Positions 16,662 through 25,679 of a stretch of 64,000 nt of DNA are shown here, piece after piece (the first letter of the stretch is position 1; each line of letters begins with the position of its first letter). The translations under genes were made by a program, and so were the position numbers. The notes below the pieces were generated by a model, which did no database searches, was not told the DNA's origin, and saw only the letters and a list, made by a program, of their open reading frames with translations. The stretch comes from Methylobacterium hispanicum (lineage in GTDB: Bacteria > Pseudomonadota > Alphaproteobacteria > Rhizobiales > Beijerinckiaceae). Location of the stretch: the NCBI RefSeq assembly GCF_022179285.1, contig NZ_BPQO01000004.1:186001-250000 (forward strand). Reading direction: 5' to 3'.

Positions 16662-16793
16662 GACCGCACGGCTTCGAAAGCCTCGCTTTGTCCTCACCGG
16701 ATTAAGGCGATCGCGACAATCGGCGTGATGTAATCGGGCGCTTGGGCCCATGGGGTGGACCGAGCACGGCCGTCGACGATCAGGATAGGACGC

Positions 16794-17261
16794 ATGCTTC
16801 GCCTTTCGCGCACGACAATTCCTCTCGCACTCGTGCTCGCCGCATGCGCCTCCGGTGCTAGCGCCAAGGAGCAGGGGCCGGCCGCCGGGGCCGTGGACGC
16901 ATGGTTCCGGAGCGCGAAAAAGCCGCTCTGCGTCTCGCGGGACGGCAACGACGTCCCCTGCACCCCTCGAAACGGCCCGCGCTACACGATCGGCTACGCG
17001 CCCGGCGGCGGCTCCGCCATCGCCTTCGTCCGCTTCCAGGCCGATCCGACCGGGAACGCAGAGAATTTGGAAACTGCGACGTTCCGCAACGAGGGCGGAC
17101 GCTGGACCTACGTGCGCAAGGTCCAGAACGTCTTCGGCCAAGGCCCCGACAAGATCGCGTTCGAGGGCGGCAAAGCCGTCTTTACGATGCAGGTCCTGCG
17201 CGAAGGCGACGGCCGATGCTGTCCGACTGGAACCAAGCGGTATTCCGTTCAGGTGCCGTAA
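16794..17261 (+). CDS. Exported hypothetical protein
   Basis: 155 residues with a lipoprotein-like or ordinary signal peptide (MLRLSRTTIPLALVLAACASGASA; LAAC is a lipobox). The mature part is beta-rich (RYTIGYAPGGGSAIAFVRFQ ... ENLETATFRNEGGRWTYVRKV) with Cys pairs (PLCVSRDGNDVPC, GRCCPTG). AGGATAGGA precedes ATG 16794. Probably an outer-membrane or periplasmic lipoprotein of unknown role. Confidence 0.7.
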   Translation: MLRLSRTTIPLALVLAACASGASAKEQGPAAGAVDAWFRSAKKPLCVSRDGNDVPCTPRNGPRYTIGYAPGGGSAIAFVRFQADPTGNAENLETATFRNEGGRWTYVRKVQNVFGQGPDKIAFEGGKAVFTMQVLREGDGRCCPTGTKRYSVQVP

Positions 17262-17404
17262 AATCTGGGCCGGCACGCGGTGCCCGACCGATCGAGTTCG
17301 CAGGCTACGAGCCATGTGCCCGGCAGGGCGGAAACGCGCGGACCGTCCTGGACCTGACGGAGACGGTCAGCGCGTAGCTTCCGAAACCAGAACCGCTCGC
17401 CCGA

Positions 17405-18745
17405 CTATCGCCGGGCGGGTTCGGACGTCTCGTCGATCCGGCGTTCGAGGGCTTTCACGAAGGCCAGGAGCCATCTGGAGAATTTATCGTTCCAGATGTC
17501 ATTATGATCCTCGATGATCTCGCTCGTGGTCTCGGCCACCATGAACGGGTTGTTCGGCTGGTATCTATCGACGTCGTTCTTGCGTTGCAGGCATAGGCCT
17601 TCCGCCTTGAACGTGTTTGTGGTCTGCGAAGGCTCCTGCGGTCGACAGTCGCTTTCGTCGCCGTTCGTCGTCCTTAGGACATGCGTGGCGAAGTTGCAGT
17701 AGTTGCCTACGGTCGTTCTCTGTCGCTCGCTGAAGTCGAATGCCAGCAGTGAACCGGCAGGGAACGCGAAGCGTGTCGCATAATCTCCCGAACTGGAAAT
17801 AGACAACAGGACAGGGGTCTGCTCCGCAGCGAATTTCTCCTCGTCCCAATCCTCGATTTTCCCCCGTGTGCATTCGGCCGTGGAGAACCCCGGTCCCTTT
17901 CTACCCCGCCGGAAGCCATCGATGAACGAGAAGTGGGCCGCCTCGAATGCGGGATTCAGCAGAATGACTGCGTCTGCGGCGGCTTTTATCGGTTTGTAGG
18001 TGCCGCGGGCATAGCCGGGGTGAGATCTGTTCGCCTCATATATGATCGACTGGCTTGTTGCGGAAAATAGGATTCTGGCACCGAAGCTATGGCCAAGTGC
18101 CAGGAACTGATCCCCTCTTCCTCTCGATGAATTGGAGAACGCGGCGACGCTGCCGACGATTCCGGTCACGACTCCCGAGCGCGCTATATCGTCCGCAACG
18201 GCCTTCTTGTCCCAGAAGGAGATGTTTTTGAAAATCCAGGGGAGCCATCTGACGTCGGCCTGCCAGCTGACATAGATGCCGAGGACATTCTTTTTCCCAA
18301 GGTTCTCCACTGTGAGACTATCTATGAGTTTCCTGAAGTTAAGGTAGTCCGAGTCGCATGGATCAGATCCGTGCTTCCATCCATGGACGTACAGCAGGGT
18401 CAGTTTCGGCAACCCGACGGATTCCTTCCGACATACCCGCCGACTGCCGTAGATGCTGGGGTCCTCGTCGCACGCCAGATCGTACAAGGCTTCGGTCAAC
18501 TCGCAGCGGTCTACGAACTCGCCGTTGTCGGTGAGCCGTATCACCCTGATGACGCCTTCCGGGCGGGTGATGCTCGGATCGCTTGGGTCTCGGCGGCCCC
18601 CTTCGGGTTGACACTTGTACTGCGCTCGATCGGGATATGTCGCGTCGATCGTTCGGGTCGCGAACTTATAGGCGATGATGCAGACGAATATGACGCCTAC
18701 GACGGACAGGTAGCTTGCCACCTTGCTTCGCTGGTTGCCAACCAT
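17405..18745 (-). CDS. Membrane-anchored alpha/beta-hydrolase
   Basis: 446 residues from ATG 18745 (a longer reading to 18841 is possible). N-terminal anchor helix (VASYLSVVGVIFVCIIAY), then a hydrolase fold: TLLYVHGWKHGSD (oxyanion 'HG') and the nucleophile elbow A-L-G-H-S-F-G-A-R near residue 220. A late histidine in NFATHVLRTTNGDE could complete a Ser-His-Asp triad. Probably a lipase or esterase type enzyme facing the periplasm; substrate unknown. It is visibly lower in G+C than its neighbours, suggesting separate acquisition. Confidence 0.75.
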   Translation of the reverse strand: MVGNQRSKVASYLSVVGVIFVCIIAYKFATRTIDATYPDRAQYKCQPEGGRRDPSDPSITRPEGVIRVIRLTDNGEFVDRCELTEALYDLACDEDPSIYGSRRVCRKESVGLPKLTLLYVHGWKHGSDPCDSDYLNFRKLIDSLTVENLGKKNVLGIYVSWQADVRWLPWIFKNISFWDKKAVADDIARSGVVTGIVGSVAAFSNSSRGRGDQFLALGHSFGARILFSATSQSIIYEANRSHPGYARGTYKPIKAAADAVILLNPAFEAAHFSFIDGFRRGRKGPGFSTAECTRGKIEDWDEEKFAAEQTPVLLSISSSGDYATRFAFPAGSLLAFDFSERQRTTVGNYCNFATHVLRTTNGDESDCRPQEPSQTTNTFKAEGLCLQRKNDVDRYQPNNPFMVAETTSEIIEDHNDIWNDKFSRWLLAFVKALERRIDETSEPARR

Positions 18746-19079
18746 GACGAGTCCTATCCCTGGATCGCCTATACTTGCTACGTCATGCAGCTCTCCTTTT
18801 TCAAGGCACCATGGAGCCTCTGACCCGAGTTCGAGTTGCACTCCTCCCGAGCCTGCTTCGCTTGGCTTGTGGGGCAGGCCCTAAGGCGTAGGGGCGCCTT
18901 CAGGGCGATGTGGAACGAAGAGCCTCAATTCCATTCGAGCAAGCCTACGCCCGAGCCGACCGGCAGCGCGGATCACCCTTAGGCTCCATTGCTTCGTTCT
19001 TGGGTGTTAATCCGAAAGGCTGCCCAGCGATCGTGAAGTTGGAACGAAGTGCCGCGTGGCCGCGGCAGCCCTGCCGGCC

Positions 19080-20123
19080 TTACAGCCTCGGCGACCCTGA
19101 TGCCGTTGCCAGCGGTCCTGGGACCACCTGAGAGCCGAGGCCCTCCACATGGACGATCCTGTCGCGGATGCGCTGCCACCACGGGTCGGGGTGCGGCTTG
19201 GTACGGCCGGATAATTCGGGGTGCGCCTCGAATGCCGCCATGAGCCTGAAGCTCGAGGCGATCAGGTCCACCGCCTGGGCCGGGTCGCCGTCCCGCCGCA
19301 TTCGCGTTCCGCTCGCGACGTCGTGCCAAGCGCGCACGAGGTCGCTTGGAAGTTCCTGGACCCGAATCCTGAACCTTTCGGCGAAGAATTGCCCCACGCC
19401 CCGGGCGAGAAAGACCTCGTCGCGGTCCGTCTGGTAGGCTACGTCCAAGTCGACGACCCTGCCGCGGCACGTCGCCAGCCCACGCTCTCCGCTCCGAAGA
19501 GCGGCGATCTCTTCGGCCGCGCATAGACGCTCGGCTGCGACGAAATTCTCCTCATGCAGGATCTCGTCGGAGGCCTTGACCAGTTCGATCCGGGCCCCGT
19601 CCCCGCTGACCGACCACCTCGGGAAAGGCGCCACCGTGAGTAGTTCGCCTGCGCATACGGCGAAGTCGGCGGCGGCGCGTTCCTCGATCGCCGCGATCCT
19701 GGCGGCGTCGAGGTTCAGATTCCAGGCCGCGGCGAGAGCGGGGTCTCCGATCCTGCCCTTCGCGGCCTGGGCGGTCGAGGGGAGCTGCGGCTCGGACTTC
19801 GCGGGCTTGGGCAGCTCCCGTCCCAGGATCTCCGTGCACCAGGGCCCGGCGAAGTTGCCCGCGGGCGTCCTGAAGGTCGACCCGTAGTCGTGCAACTCCT
19901 CGTGGCGGCCGAACGGGCGACCGTCCAACCCGAACCGGACGATCTCCTTGCCGCGGGCCAACAGGAAGCGGCCGACGACCGGCAGCGCCTCGAACTCGCG
20001 GATCGGGCAAGGAACGATGACGCGGATGCGCTCGCGGCATCCGTCCTTCCGGGACTCGGCCAGGACGGTGGCCATGACCTCGAGGCAGACGGGACTGGGG
20101 CGGTGATCGTCGGGCGCGCGCAT
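19080..20123 (-). CDS. Unrecognised ~350-aa family, member 1
   Basis: 347 residues. It shares three landmarks with the proteins at 25680, 28992 and 30011: an N-terminal 'LPVVGRF' segment, a central '(g)elltvaPFPRWSVSGDGARIEL' segment and the C-terminal 'ELPSDLVRAWHDVA...W..IRDRIVHVEG'. No catalytic motif or membrane segment is apparent. The family seems to have multiplied locally. ATG 20123 starts it; the upstream part is low-complexity. Its promoter region lies between it and the divergent gene at 20237. Confidence 0.65.
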   Translation of the reverse strand: MRAPDDHRPSPVCLEVMATVLAESRKDGCRERIRVIVPCPIREFEALPVVGRFLLARGKEIVRFGLDGRPFGRHEELHDYGSTFRTPAGNFAGPWCTEILGRELPKPAKSEPQLPSTAQAAKGRIGDPALAAAWNLNLDAARIAAIEERAAADFAVCAGELLTVAPFPRWSVSGDGARIELVKASDEILHEENFVAAERLCAAEEIAALRSGERGLATCRGRVVDLDVAYQTDRDEVFLARGVGQFFAERFRIRVQELPSDLVRAWHDVASGTRMRRDGDPAQAVDLIASSFRLMAAFEAHPELSGRTKPHPDPWWQRIRDRIVHVEGLGSQVVPGPLATASGSPRL

Positions 20124-20236
20124 GGGGTGAAGATAGCTGCGATGTCCGCAAGCCGCCCGCCTCGCCGTTTGCGAACCGTCAACCGATCTTGAAGGAACAA
20201 CTTCCTCCGATCGCGAAGGAGTGACAGGATGGCTGC

Positions 20237-20608
20237 ATGGCATTCGACATCGACGCATTCGAGGCATCCGACCCGAGCAGGGAACGGGCAGTCTCCATCG
20301 CGCTGCGCAAGCTGCTGCGCCGCGGCTACGGCGTGGCCGCCGCGGAAGACGCCTCGACCGGCATCCACCCCTTCCGGTGGGGCTACGGCTCGGAAGGCGA
20401 GCGCGGCACGCGCGTCTGGAACGTCGCGGTGCGCAGCGCGCCGGACGACCCGGCCTTCTCGGGGATCCTCGCGATCCGCGAGACCACGATGACCTACCGC
20501 ACCGTGGATCCGCGCGACGTGCGCGAGACGCACGAGGTGCGCTGGTATGAATATCTCCCGGAATCGGCCGAGGTCGCGGCCACGCTCAAGCGACATGACG
20601 GGTACTGA
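20237..20608 (+). CDS. Hypothetical protein
   Basis: 123 residues, mixed alpha/beta and acidic (MAFDIDAFEASDPSRERAVSIALRKLLRRGYGV). Contains W-N-V-A-V-R-S and T-M-T-Y-R-T-V-D-P. The upstream region holds TCCTCCGATCGCGAAGGAGTGACAGG. It overlaps the next gene by 14 bases. No family recognised. Confidence 0.6.
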   Translation: MAFDIDAFEASDPSRERAVSIALRKLLRRGYGVAAAEDASTGIHPFRWGYGSEGERGTRVWNVAVRSAPDDPAFSGILAIRETTMTYRTVDPRDVRETHEVRWYEYLPESAEVAATLKRHDGY

Positions 20609-21068
20609 GGCGGTCCGCATGCGTCGACTCGCCCCCCTTCGGGACCGAGACGTGCCGGCAACTGCCGCCGAGAAATGCCCGGTGCGTTTCGTCGATCGCG
20701 TTGTGCTTCCACGCTGCGAGCGCGGCATCGACTGGGGTGAGCGCCGGCGTCTCATCGCCAGGAAGGGCGAGTCAATCCTCCTGTTCGTCGTTCCCGGCAC
20801 CTGGACGCCCGTGTGCGGCGTTCGGGGGTTCGGCCGGAAGTACGTCCCGACCTCGCTCGTTCTCTGGCGGGACCGTCACGAGCGCTTCGCCGGACACGCG
20901 ACGGATACGCTCGCCCGCGGCAGGATATCCCGGAGCGTGCTCGCAGCCCACGCCGACCGGATCGACGCGGTTTTCGGCGTGCCCGGTCTTGCGGCCTCGC
21001 TGGATCTCTCGAAGACCGCGCTGATCGAGACTGCGTCGCCTGAGCGCGAGATCGCGCGAGGAAGATGA
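20595..21068 (+). CDS. Hypothetical protein
   Basis: 157 residues from ATG 20595, overlapping the previous gene by 14 bases. Arg-rich N-terminus; core V-V-P-G-T-W-T-P-V-C-G-V-R-G-F-G (about residues 60-75) and V-P-T-S-L-V-L-W-R-D-R. It is probably soluble. No family recognised; the overlap suggests it is made together with the 20237 product. Confidence 0.5.
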   Translation: MTGTEAVRMRRLAPLRDRDVPATAAEKCPVRFVDRVVLPRCERGIDWGERRRLIARKGESILLFVVPGTWTPVCGVRGFGRKYVPTSLVLWRDRHERFAGHATDTLARGRISRSVLAAHADRIDAVFGVPGLAASLDLSKTALIETASPEREIARGR

Positions 21069-21178
21069 GCAAACCGAAACCGCCAGCCTGAGGCCCGAGG
21101 CGGCGCTCGCCAGGTCATCGCCGAGATCCCTGAGGAGTGGAGAGCGGCTGGCACTCGTCGGCGACGATACGGCGGGCT

Positions 21179-21571
21179 TCAGGAAGCAGGAGCGCCCGCC
21201 GGCGCGGCGCCGGGTGCCAACACGCCGTCGACGTCGAGGACCGGCATGCCCCGCACGTCGACGACGCCGTCGTAGATCATCGAGCGGCCTGACGGTTCCG
21301 GAAACTCCGGATCCGGTCGCAGCAGCTCGACGCGGATCCGGCTGTCGTCCACGACGATGCACCGCCACGACGCCACCTCCTCGGAAGGCACGCTGTCGGC
21401 GGCGCCGAACTCGCAATAGTGCTGCAGCATCACGGCCAGGCCGATGGCGGGGTCCGAGGCGAGGTAGACGCCGTCCTCGCACTCCCAGTTTCTGCCGCCG
21501 TCGAAGCCCCCGAGGCCGTGCCTCAGGATCGACGGCAGCCGGTCAGCCCTGGTCACGTGGTAGAAAGGCAC
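21179..21571 (-). CDS. ADP-ribosyltransferase-like small protein
   Basis: 130 residues. The start MPFYHVTRADRLPSILRHGL matches the opening of ART-fold proteins (Tpt1/DarT/DUF4433-like 'YHvT....l.sIl.~GL'), whose His binds NAD. GVYLASDPAIGLAVML is the usual second segment with the Ser/Asp turn. A late acidic residue (DVDGV) could serve as the third catalytic position but is uncertain. It starts 3 bases after the SH3-like gene, so the two are probably one operon. Toxin, DNA- or RNA-modifying roles are all possible by analogy. Confidence 0.55.
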   Translation of the reverse strand: MPFYHVTRADRLPSILRHGLGGFDGGRNWECEDGVYLASDPAIGLAVMLQHYCEFGAADSVPSEEVASWRCIVVDDSRIRVELLRPDPEFPEPSGRSMIYDGVVDVRGMPVLDVDGVLAPGAAPAGAPAS

Positions 21572-21574
21572 GGA

Positions 21575-22321
21575 TCAACCGTTGGTGATGTTGACGTACT
21601 TCCGATGGATCCATCCGGCCTTGCAGGGACCGGTGTAGGCCTGCCGCGTGGGCCAGGGCGTCCCGGTGTTGCAGTCCATCGAGCGTGGCCCGTAGAGAAC
21701 GCCGAGCCAGGGGCCCTGCTCGTCGCAGATGACGACCTCGTTCCCGTTGTAGAGGCGGTCGAGCTCGCTGTACGGGCGACCGCCCGGGCCGCTCCGAACG
21801 GAGAGGAAGCCGTCGCCTTTCGGGTCCAGACCGACCACGTGACCCGCGCCCACGCAGGCGTCGAACTTGGTGCTGCCGCCGATGACGATCGGCACGTCGA
21901 TCTTCCCGCCTGCCGCCCATGAGACGGCGGCGCCGTCCGACAGGGACGGGACATCGGCCCTGGGTCTCGTGCCGGCCCGCCACGCGCAGACCTTCGCGGA
22001 CGCGTTGGACCAGCAAGCGCCGTCGCGCTTCATCGCGCCCAGAGGATCGTGGGCGTGGCTCTCGGCCTCGCGGCCGTTCCAGTTCGCCGTGGCTGTCCCG
22101 GTGGCCTCATCGACGTCGACGGTGGCGAAGTGGGTGCCTCCACGCCCGTTGCCGGCCTGGAAGCTGCCACCGGGCTGGAGAAGGATCGGACAGGGCCCAT
22201 CCAGATAGGTCCGACCCTTCACGGAGATCAGGCACTCGCCTTTGACGGTCTGGTCGGCGGCCGCTTGACCGTATCCCAGACAGACCGAGCCCGCGACCGC
22301 GAGCCACGTCAGTATCCGCAT
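21575..22321 (-). CDS. Exported protein with SH3-like C-terminus
   Basis: 248 residues with signal peptide MRILTWLAVAGSVCLGYGQAAA. The first half (VKGECLISVKGRTYLDGPCPI) forms a Cys-containing beta domain with NWNGREAESHAHDPLG. The second half (RLYNGNEVVICDEQGPWLGVLYG ... CKAGWIHRKYVNITNG) reads as a bacterial SH3 domain: 'l..g..v.v......W..V......GWi...yv'. Periplasmic, perhaps peptidoglycan-associated. Upstream of and likely co-transcribed with the ART-like gene. Confidence 0.7.
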   Translation of the reverse strand: MRILTWLAVAGSVCLGYGQAAADQTVKGECLISVKGRTYLDGPCPILLQPGGSFQAGNGRGGTHFATVDVDEATGTATANWNGREAESHAHDPLGAMKRDGACWSNASAKVCAWRAGTRPRADVPSLSDGAAVSWAAGGKIDVPIVIGGSTKFDACVGAGHVVGLDPKGDGFLSVRSGPGGRPYSELDRLYNGNEVVICDEQGPWLGVLYGPRSMDCNTGTPWPTRQAYTGPCKAGWIHRKYVNITNG

Positions 22322-22551
22322 CCGACACCCCCCTGAAAGCTTGGGTGCACCATGCCATCGACGCTGCCCGATATCGAGCCGGAAATGTCGGCGCGGCGCG
22401 GCGGCCGGTACAGAAGATGCCCTCATGGTGAAAAGCCCGATGGCTAGACTTGTACGGTTCGAAGGAGCGGGATGCACACGCGAGCCGGCTATCGTGGCCC
22501 GCCGCATGGCATGAAGCCGGACGTTGCGCTACGATCCGGCAGGAGATCTCG

Positions 22552-22995
22552 ATGAACGTTCACGCGCGCGCCTTCCGCAACGCCGCCACCTTCTCCGGCC
22601 TGATGGCTGCCGGCGCCCTCGCGGGCAGCTACACGAGGGCCGACGGCGCCTTCGCGGTGCTCGGCGGTGCCGTGGCGTGCCAGACCGCGGTGATGCTGGC
22701 CGCCTGGATCTCGGGCGCCGACGCCCGGACCTGGACGCGCGGCCGGATCCTGACCGCCTGCCTTCCGTCCTACGCGGCGGCCGCGACAGGCCTCGCCCTC
22801 GCGTTCGGGCGCGGCATCACGGGGCTTCACGCGACCGACCTCTGCTTCCTCGCCGCAGTCCTCGTCCTCCAGGGTCGCATGTTCGCCGCCCACATCTCCG
22901 GCGCCGACGGCAGCCGCGATGCGGAGCCGATCCGGGCGCGCGTTCTCGTTCCTTCTCGGGCGCGGGATGCGGTCGCAAGGGTTCGTCAACCGTAG
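22552..22995 (+). CDS. Small polytopic membrane protein
   Basis: 147 residues, three to four hydrophobic helices (TFSGLMAAGALAGSY; AVLGGAVACQTAVMLAAWI; AAAATGLALAFG; LCFLAAVLVLQGRMF). AGGAG precedes ATG 22552 at good spacing. The C-terminal tail is Arg-rich and cytoplasmic. No family recognised. It precedes mom by 75 bases on the same strand. Confidence 0.6.
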   Translation: MNVHARAFRNAATFSGLMAAGALAGSYTRADGAFAVLGGAVACQTAVMLAAWISGADARTWTRGRILTACLPSYAAAATGLALAFGRGITGLHATDLCFLAAVLVLQGRMFAAHISGADGSRDAEPIRARVLVPSRARDAVARVRQP

Positions 22996-23070
22996 AGGAA
23001 GGAACGACTGGAGGCCGGCGCGGCACGGGTGCATCGTCGGGTCCCGACGACGACGCCTGACCGGAGCTCC

Positions 23071-23919
23071 ATGTCCCCCGACGCCCCCGTTCATTCCTTC
23101 GCGCAGCGCTGGCGCGACCGTCGCGAGTACCGACGCCCGTCCGACGAGCGCATCGTCCCCGCCGAATTCGGCGTCGAGATCCTGCGCGATCGCGATGCCA
23201 AGGCTTTCGTGACGCAGCACCACTACTCGGGGTCCTACCCCGCCGCGCGCTTGGCCGTAGGACTGATGCGGCGCATCGGCGTCGGGCAGTCCCGCCTCGT
23301 CGGCGCCTGCGTCTTCGGCGTTCCCATGAACGAGCGGTCGGTACCCCGCTACATCGGCGTCGAGCCCAATCGGGGCGTCGAGCTGAGCCGCCTCGTCCTC
23401 CTGGACGAGGTGCTGTCGGACGGCGAGAGCTGGTTCGTCGCCAGGGCGATGTCGATGCTTCGGGCCGAGAAGCCCGACGTCGTCGGCGTCGTCAGCTACG
23501 CCGACCCGACCGAGCGCTGGGATGCGGACGGGAACCGATGCAAGCCGGGGCATATCGGCGTCATCTATCAGGCCCTGAACTTCGGCTACTTCGGCCGGGG
23601 CTGCTCCCGCACGCTGGTCCTCTCGCGGGACGGCCGGGTCGTCTCGCAGCGCGCCCTCTCGAAGATCCGCAACGAGGAGCGCGGCTCCGACCACGCTGCC
23701 CGGCAACTCGTCGAAATGGGCGCGCCCGAGCGCGACGTCGGCGAGGAGCCGCGGGCCTGGGTCGACCGCGCGCTCCGCTCCGACGCCTTCGTGAGGCTCA
23801 AGCATCCGGGCAACCACGTCTACCTGCTCGGACTCGATCGCAAGACCCGCCGGCACGTCGGCACGATCACGACGACGGGCCGCGAAGGCTATCCCAAGGA
23901 GTGGAAGCAGGCCGCCTGA
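23071..23919 (+). CDS. Mom-family DNA modification protein
   Basis: 282 residues resembling phage Mu Mom, a GNAT-like enzyme that converts adenine in DNA to N6-carbamoylmethyl-adenine and so blocks restriction. Visible: the early H-H-Y-S-G-S-Y-P, LVGACVFGVPMN, ELSRLVLLDEV, ESWFVARAMSML, and VVGVVSYADP...HIGVIYQALNFGYFGRGC, which are the conserved blocks of the Mom family. GGAGCTCC precedes ATG 23071 at the usual distance. No com-like regulator is adjacent. Its presence outside a visible prophage suggests an anti-restriction or self-marking gene kept in an accessory island. Confidence 0.8.
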   Translation: MSPDAPVHSFAQRWRDRREYRRPSDERIVPAEFGVEILRDRDAKAFVTQHHYSGSYPAARLAVGLMRRIGVGQSRLVGACVFGVPMNERSVPRYIGVEPNRGVELSRLVLLDEVLSDGESWFVARAMSMLRAEKPDVVGVVSYADPTERWDADGNRCKPGHIGVIYQALNFGYFGRGCSRTLVLSRDGRVVSQRALSKIRNEERGSDHAARQLVEMGAPERDVGEEPRAWVDRALRSDAFVRLKHPGNHVYLLGLDRKTRRHVGTITTTGREGYPKEWKQAA

Positions 23920-24631
23920 CGAATGACGCCGGCGCGCCTTCCGATGCGGAACGGGGAAGGGCGAAGGTTGGGCGCGGCGACCAGCCGCCCGAACGGTGAT
24001 CCCAAGGTGTGCCCCGGTAGGAAACGGCTTCCGCTCGAAGGGGAAAGGCCACTGCGGGCTGGGCGTAGCCCTTCCCGCGGAAACGGCACCCCGCGGTGCG
24101 TAGGCGTGCGACAGGTCGGCGCTTTGGCACGCGCGGGGGCGTCACAATGCGGGGATCGTGCCCCGCCCGCCTTGGGATCGCCAGTCGGGCCGCCGGCCGG
24201 GACCGCAATCCGGATACCCGTGAGGATGGTACGACGACGGAGGACACACTCGACGATCTCGCGACATCAAGCTCGAGGCGTCGGCGGCCTGGATCCCTGC
24301 CGAGCTCCTGCGGGGCGAGCCGGCAGCGACGGGTCTGCCCCAAGCGACACAACCCTGGGTCGCCGGGGGCAAGCATTCCACGTTCCGCTCGGAGCCTCCG
24401 GGGACCCCGTCTCGGCGACCGGTAGCGTCCCTCGGACGACTTCCCGCGCGCCTGCCTGGAGATCCGGACGGCAGCGGAGCCCGATCGTGAGCAGGGACGC
24501 CGCGGAGGCGGCTTGGCGCACGCCTACGGGAGCGTCGACATCCTGGCGGCCATCCCCGTCGCCTAGTGGCCCCTCGCGCGGGGTCCCCGCAAGGTAGGAC
24601 CCGACGGTCCGGCAACCGAGCTGCCGCGGGG
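23920..24631 (+). other. 700-base intergenic region with strong hairpins
   Basis: No open frame here has a plausible protein. The 5' part is unusually structured: GGGCT-GGGCGT-AGCCC at about 24057-24072 and repeated CCCGCGG units around 24076-24100, with GGAAACGGC occurring twice (24020, 24080). This could be a structured RNA, a long terminator region after mom or a decayed insertion. Confidence 0.35.
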
Positions 24632-25495
24632 TCAGACGTCCGAATGGGCGTCGAGTACGAGTTTCGAATGCCCGCTCGCGGGCGAGAGCGTATACTCGCA
24701 CGAACCAGGCTTGAACTTCGGTCCCGGACCCGTGAGGGTCATGCGGCCGTTCACGAAGGTGACGGGCTTCGGGTAGCGGCCCTTCACGGCGTATTCCGCG
24801 GGCGGGCATCCGACCTTGAAGGCGTAGGCCGTTCCCTCGACCGTGCCGTCCTTGCTGAACACGCCGCGGAAGAGGACGTCGCCGGGTTTGACCACCTTCG
24901 AGATGGACGCCTTCGGCTTGTCGTAGCGAATCTCGCCGAACTCTTCGTCGACGAGCATGTCGCTGCCGTTGTGATACCAGAGATAGCCGTCGAACTTCTT
25001 GCCGTTGTTGCCGATCCGATCCGGGGAGGCTTTCGCAGGCACCGCGGCCGGAGCGGCGGAAGCGGGCTTGGGCGCCAGATCGTTCACCACGGTCGGGCGG
25101 CCGGAGGCGCAGCGCTTGTCCGTCACCTCCAACTTGCCCGGATCCTCGATCCTGCCCTTGTCGTCCTTGTAGCCGGGATCGAGGTGGAAGTAGTTCCGGT
25201 CCCCGAGGTCTCCCTCCCAGGCGCCCTGCGCGAGGATCGACTTCGTCGCCCGGTTGAACACGTCCAGCTTGCCGCTGGCCGTGTTCCTCGCCTCGCACAG
25301 GACGGCGACCTTCCACTCGGCGCGGCCGTTGAAGCTGGAGACGGCCCCGTCGTAGGTGAAGGTCAGCAGCGTCCGGTAATCGATGCCGCCGCGGCTTTCC
25401 GTGGCTTCGGCGGTCCATTTGTCCTGGATCGGGGCCGCCACCGTGGGGGCGGCCTGGATCGCGGTGGCGAGAATGGCGAGGAGGCGGAGCTTCAT
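24632..25495 (-). CDS. Exported hypothetical protein
   Basis: 287 residues. Signal peptide MKLRLLAILATAIQAAPTVAA. The first domain (DKWTAEATESRGGIDYRTLLTFTYDG) and second domain (KKFDGYLWYHNGSDMLVDEEFGEIRY ... SKVVKPGDVLFRGVF) are beta-rich, joined by an Ala/Pro linker (PKPASAAPAAVPAKASP). Periplasmic. No family recognised. Confidence 0.68.
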   Translation of the reverse strand: MKLRLLAILATAIQAAPTVAAPIQDKWTAEATESRGGIDYRTLLTFTYDGAVSSFNGRAEWKVAVLCEARNTASGKLDVFNRATKSILAQGAWEGDLGDRNYFHLDPGYKDDKGRIEDPGKLEVTDKRCASGRPTVVNDLAPKPASAAPAAVPAKASPDRIGNNGKKFDGYLWYHNGSDMLVDEEFGEIRYDKPKASISKVVKPGDVLFRGVFSKDGTVEGTAYAFKVGCPPAEYAVKGRYPKPVTFVNGRMTLTGPGPKFKPGSCEYTLSPASGHSKLVLDAHSDV

Positions 25496-25679
25496 GCCGC
25501 CATCATGGACCAGGTCGCGTGAAGAGCCGGTTGCGACGCATCTCGCAAATGTAGGGATCCGACCGCGTGGCTGCGTGGCTGGATGCGGCCGTCCGGGATA
25601 GCCGGCGCCGCCGCCCGGACGCGGGAAGGAGCGCACCTGCGCCGACGCGTTTTTCGGACGGCGGCGCTAGGCTCGTTCC

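Noticed and set aside
18910..19131. 73-codon plus-strand frame before the 19080 gene
   Set aside because: Composition looks like read-through of a non-coding gap, and it overlaps the end of the better-supported minus-strand gene.
23995..24110. Possible cobalamin riboswitch (GCCACTG and GGCGACCAGCC words)
   Set aside because: The B12 box and the ordered core elements are missing and no B12 gene follows.
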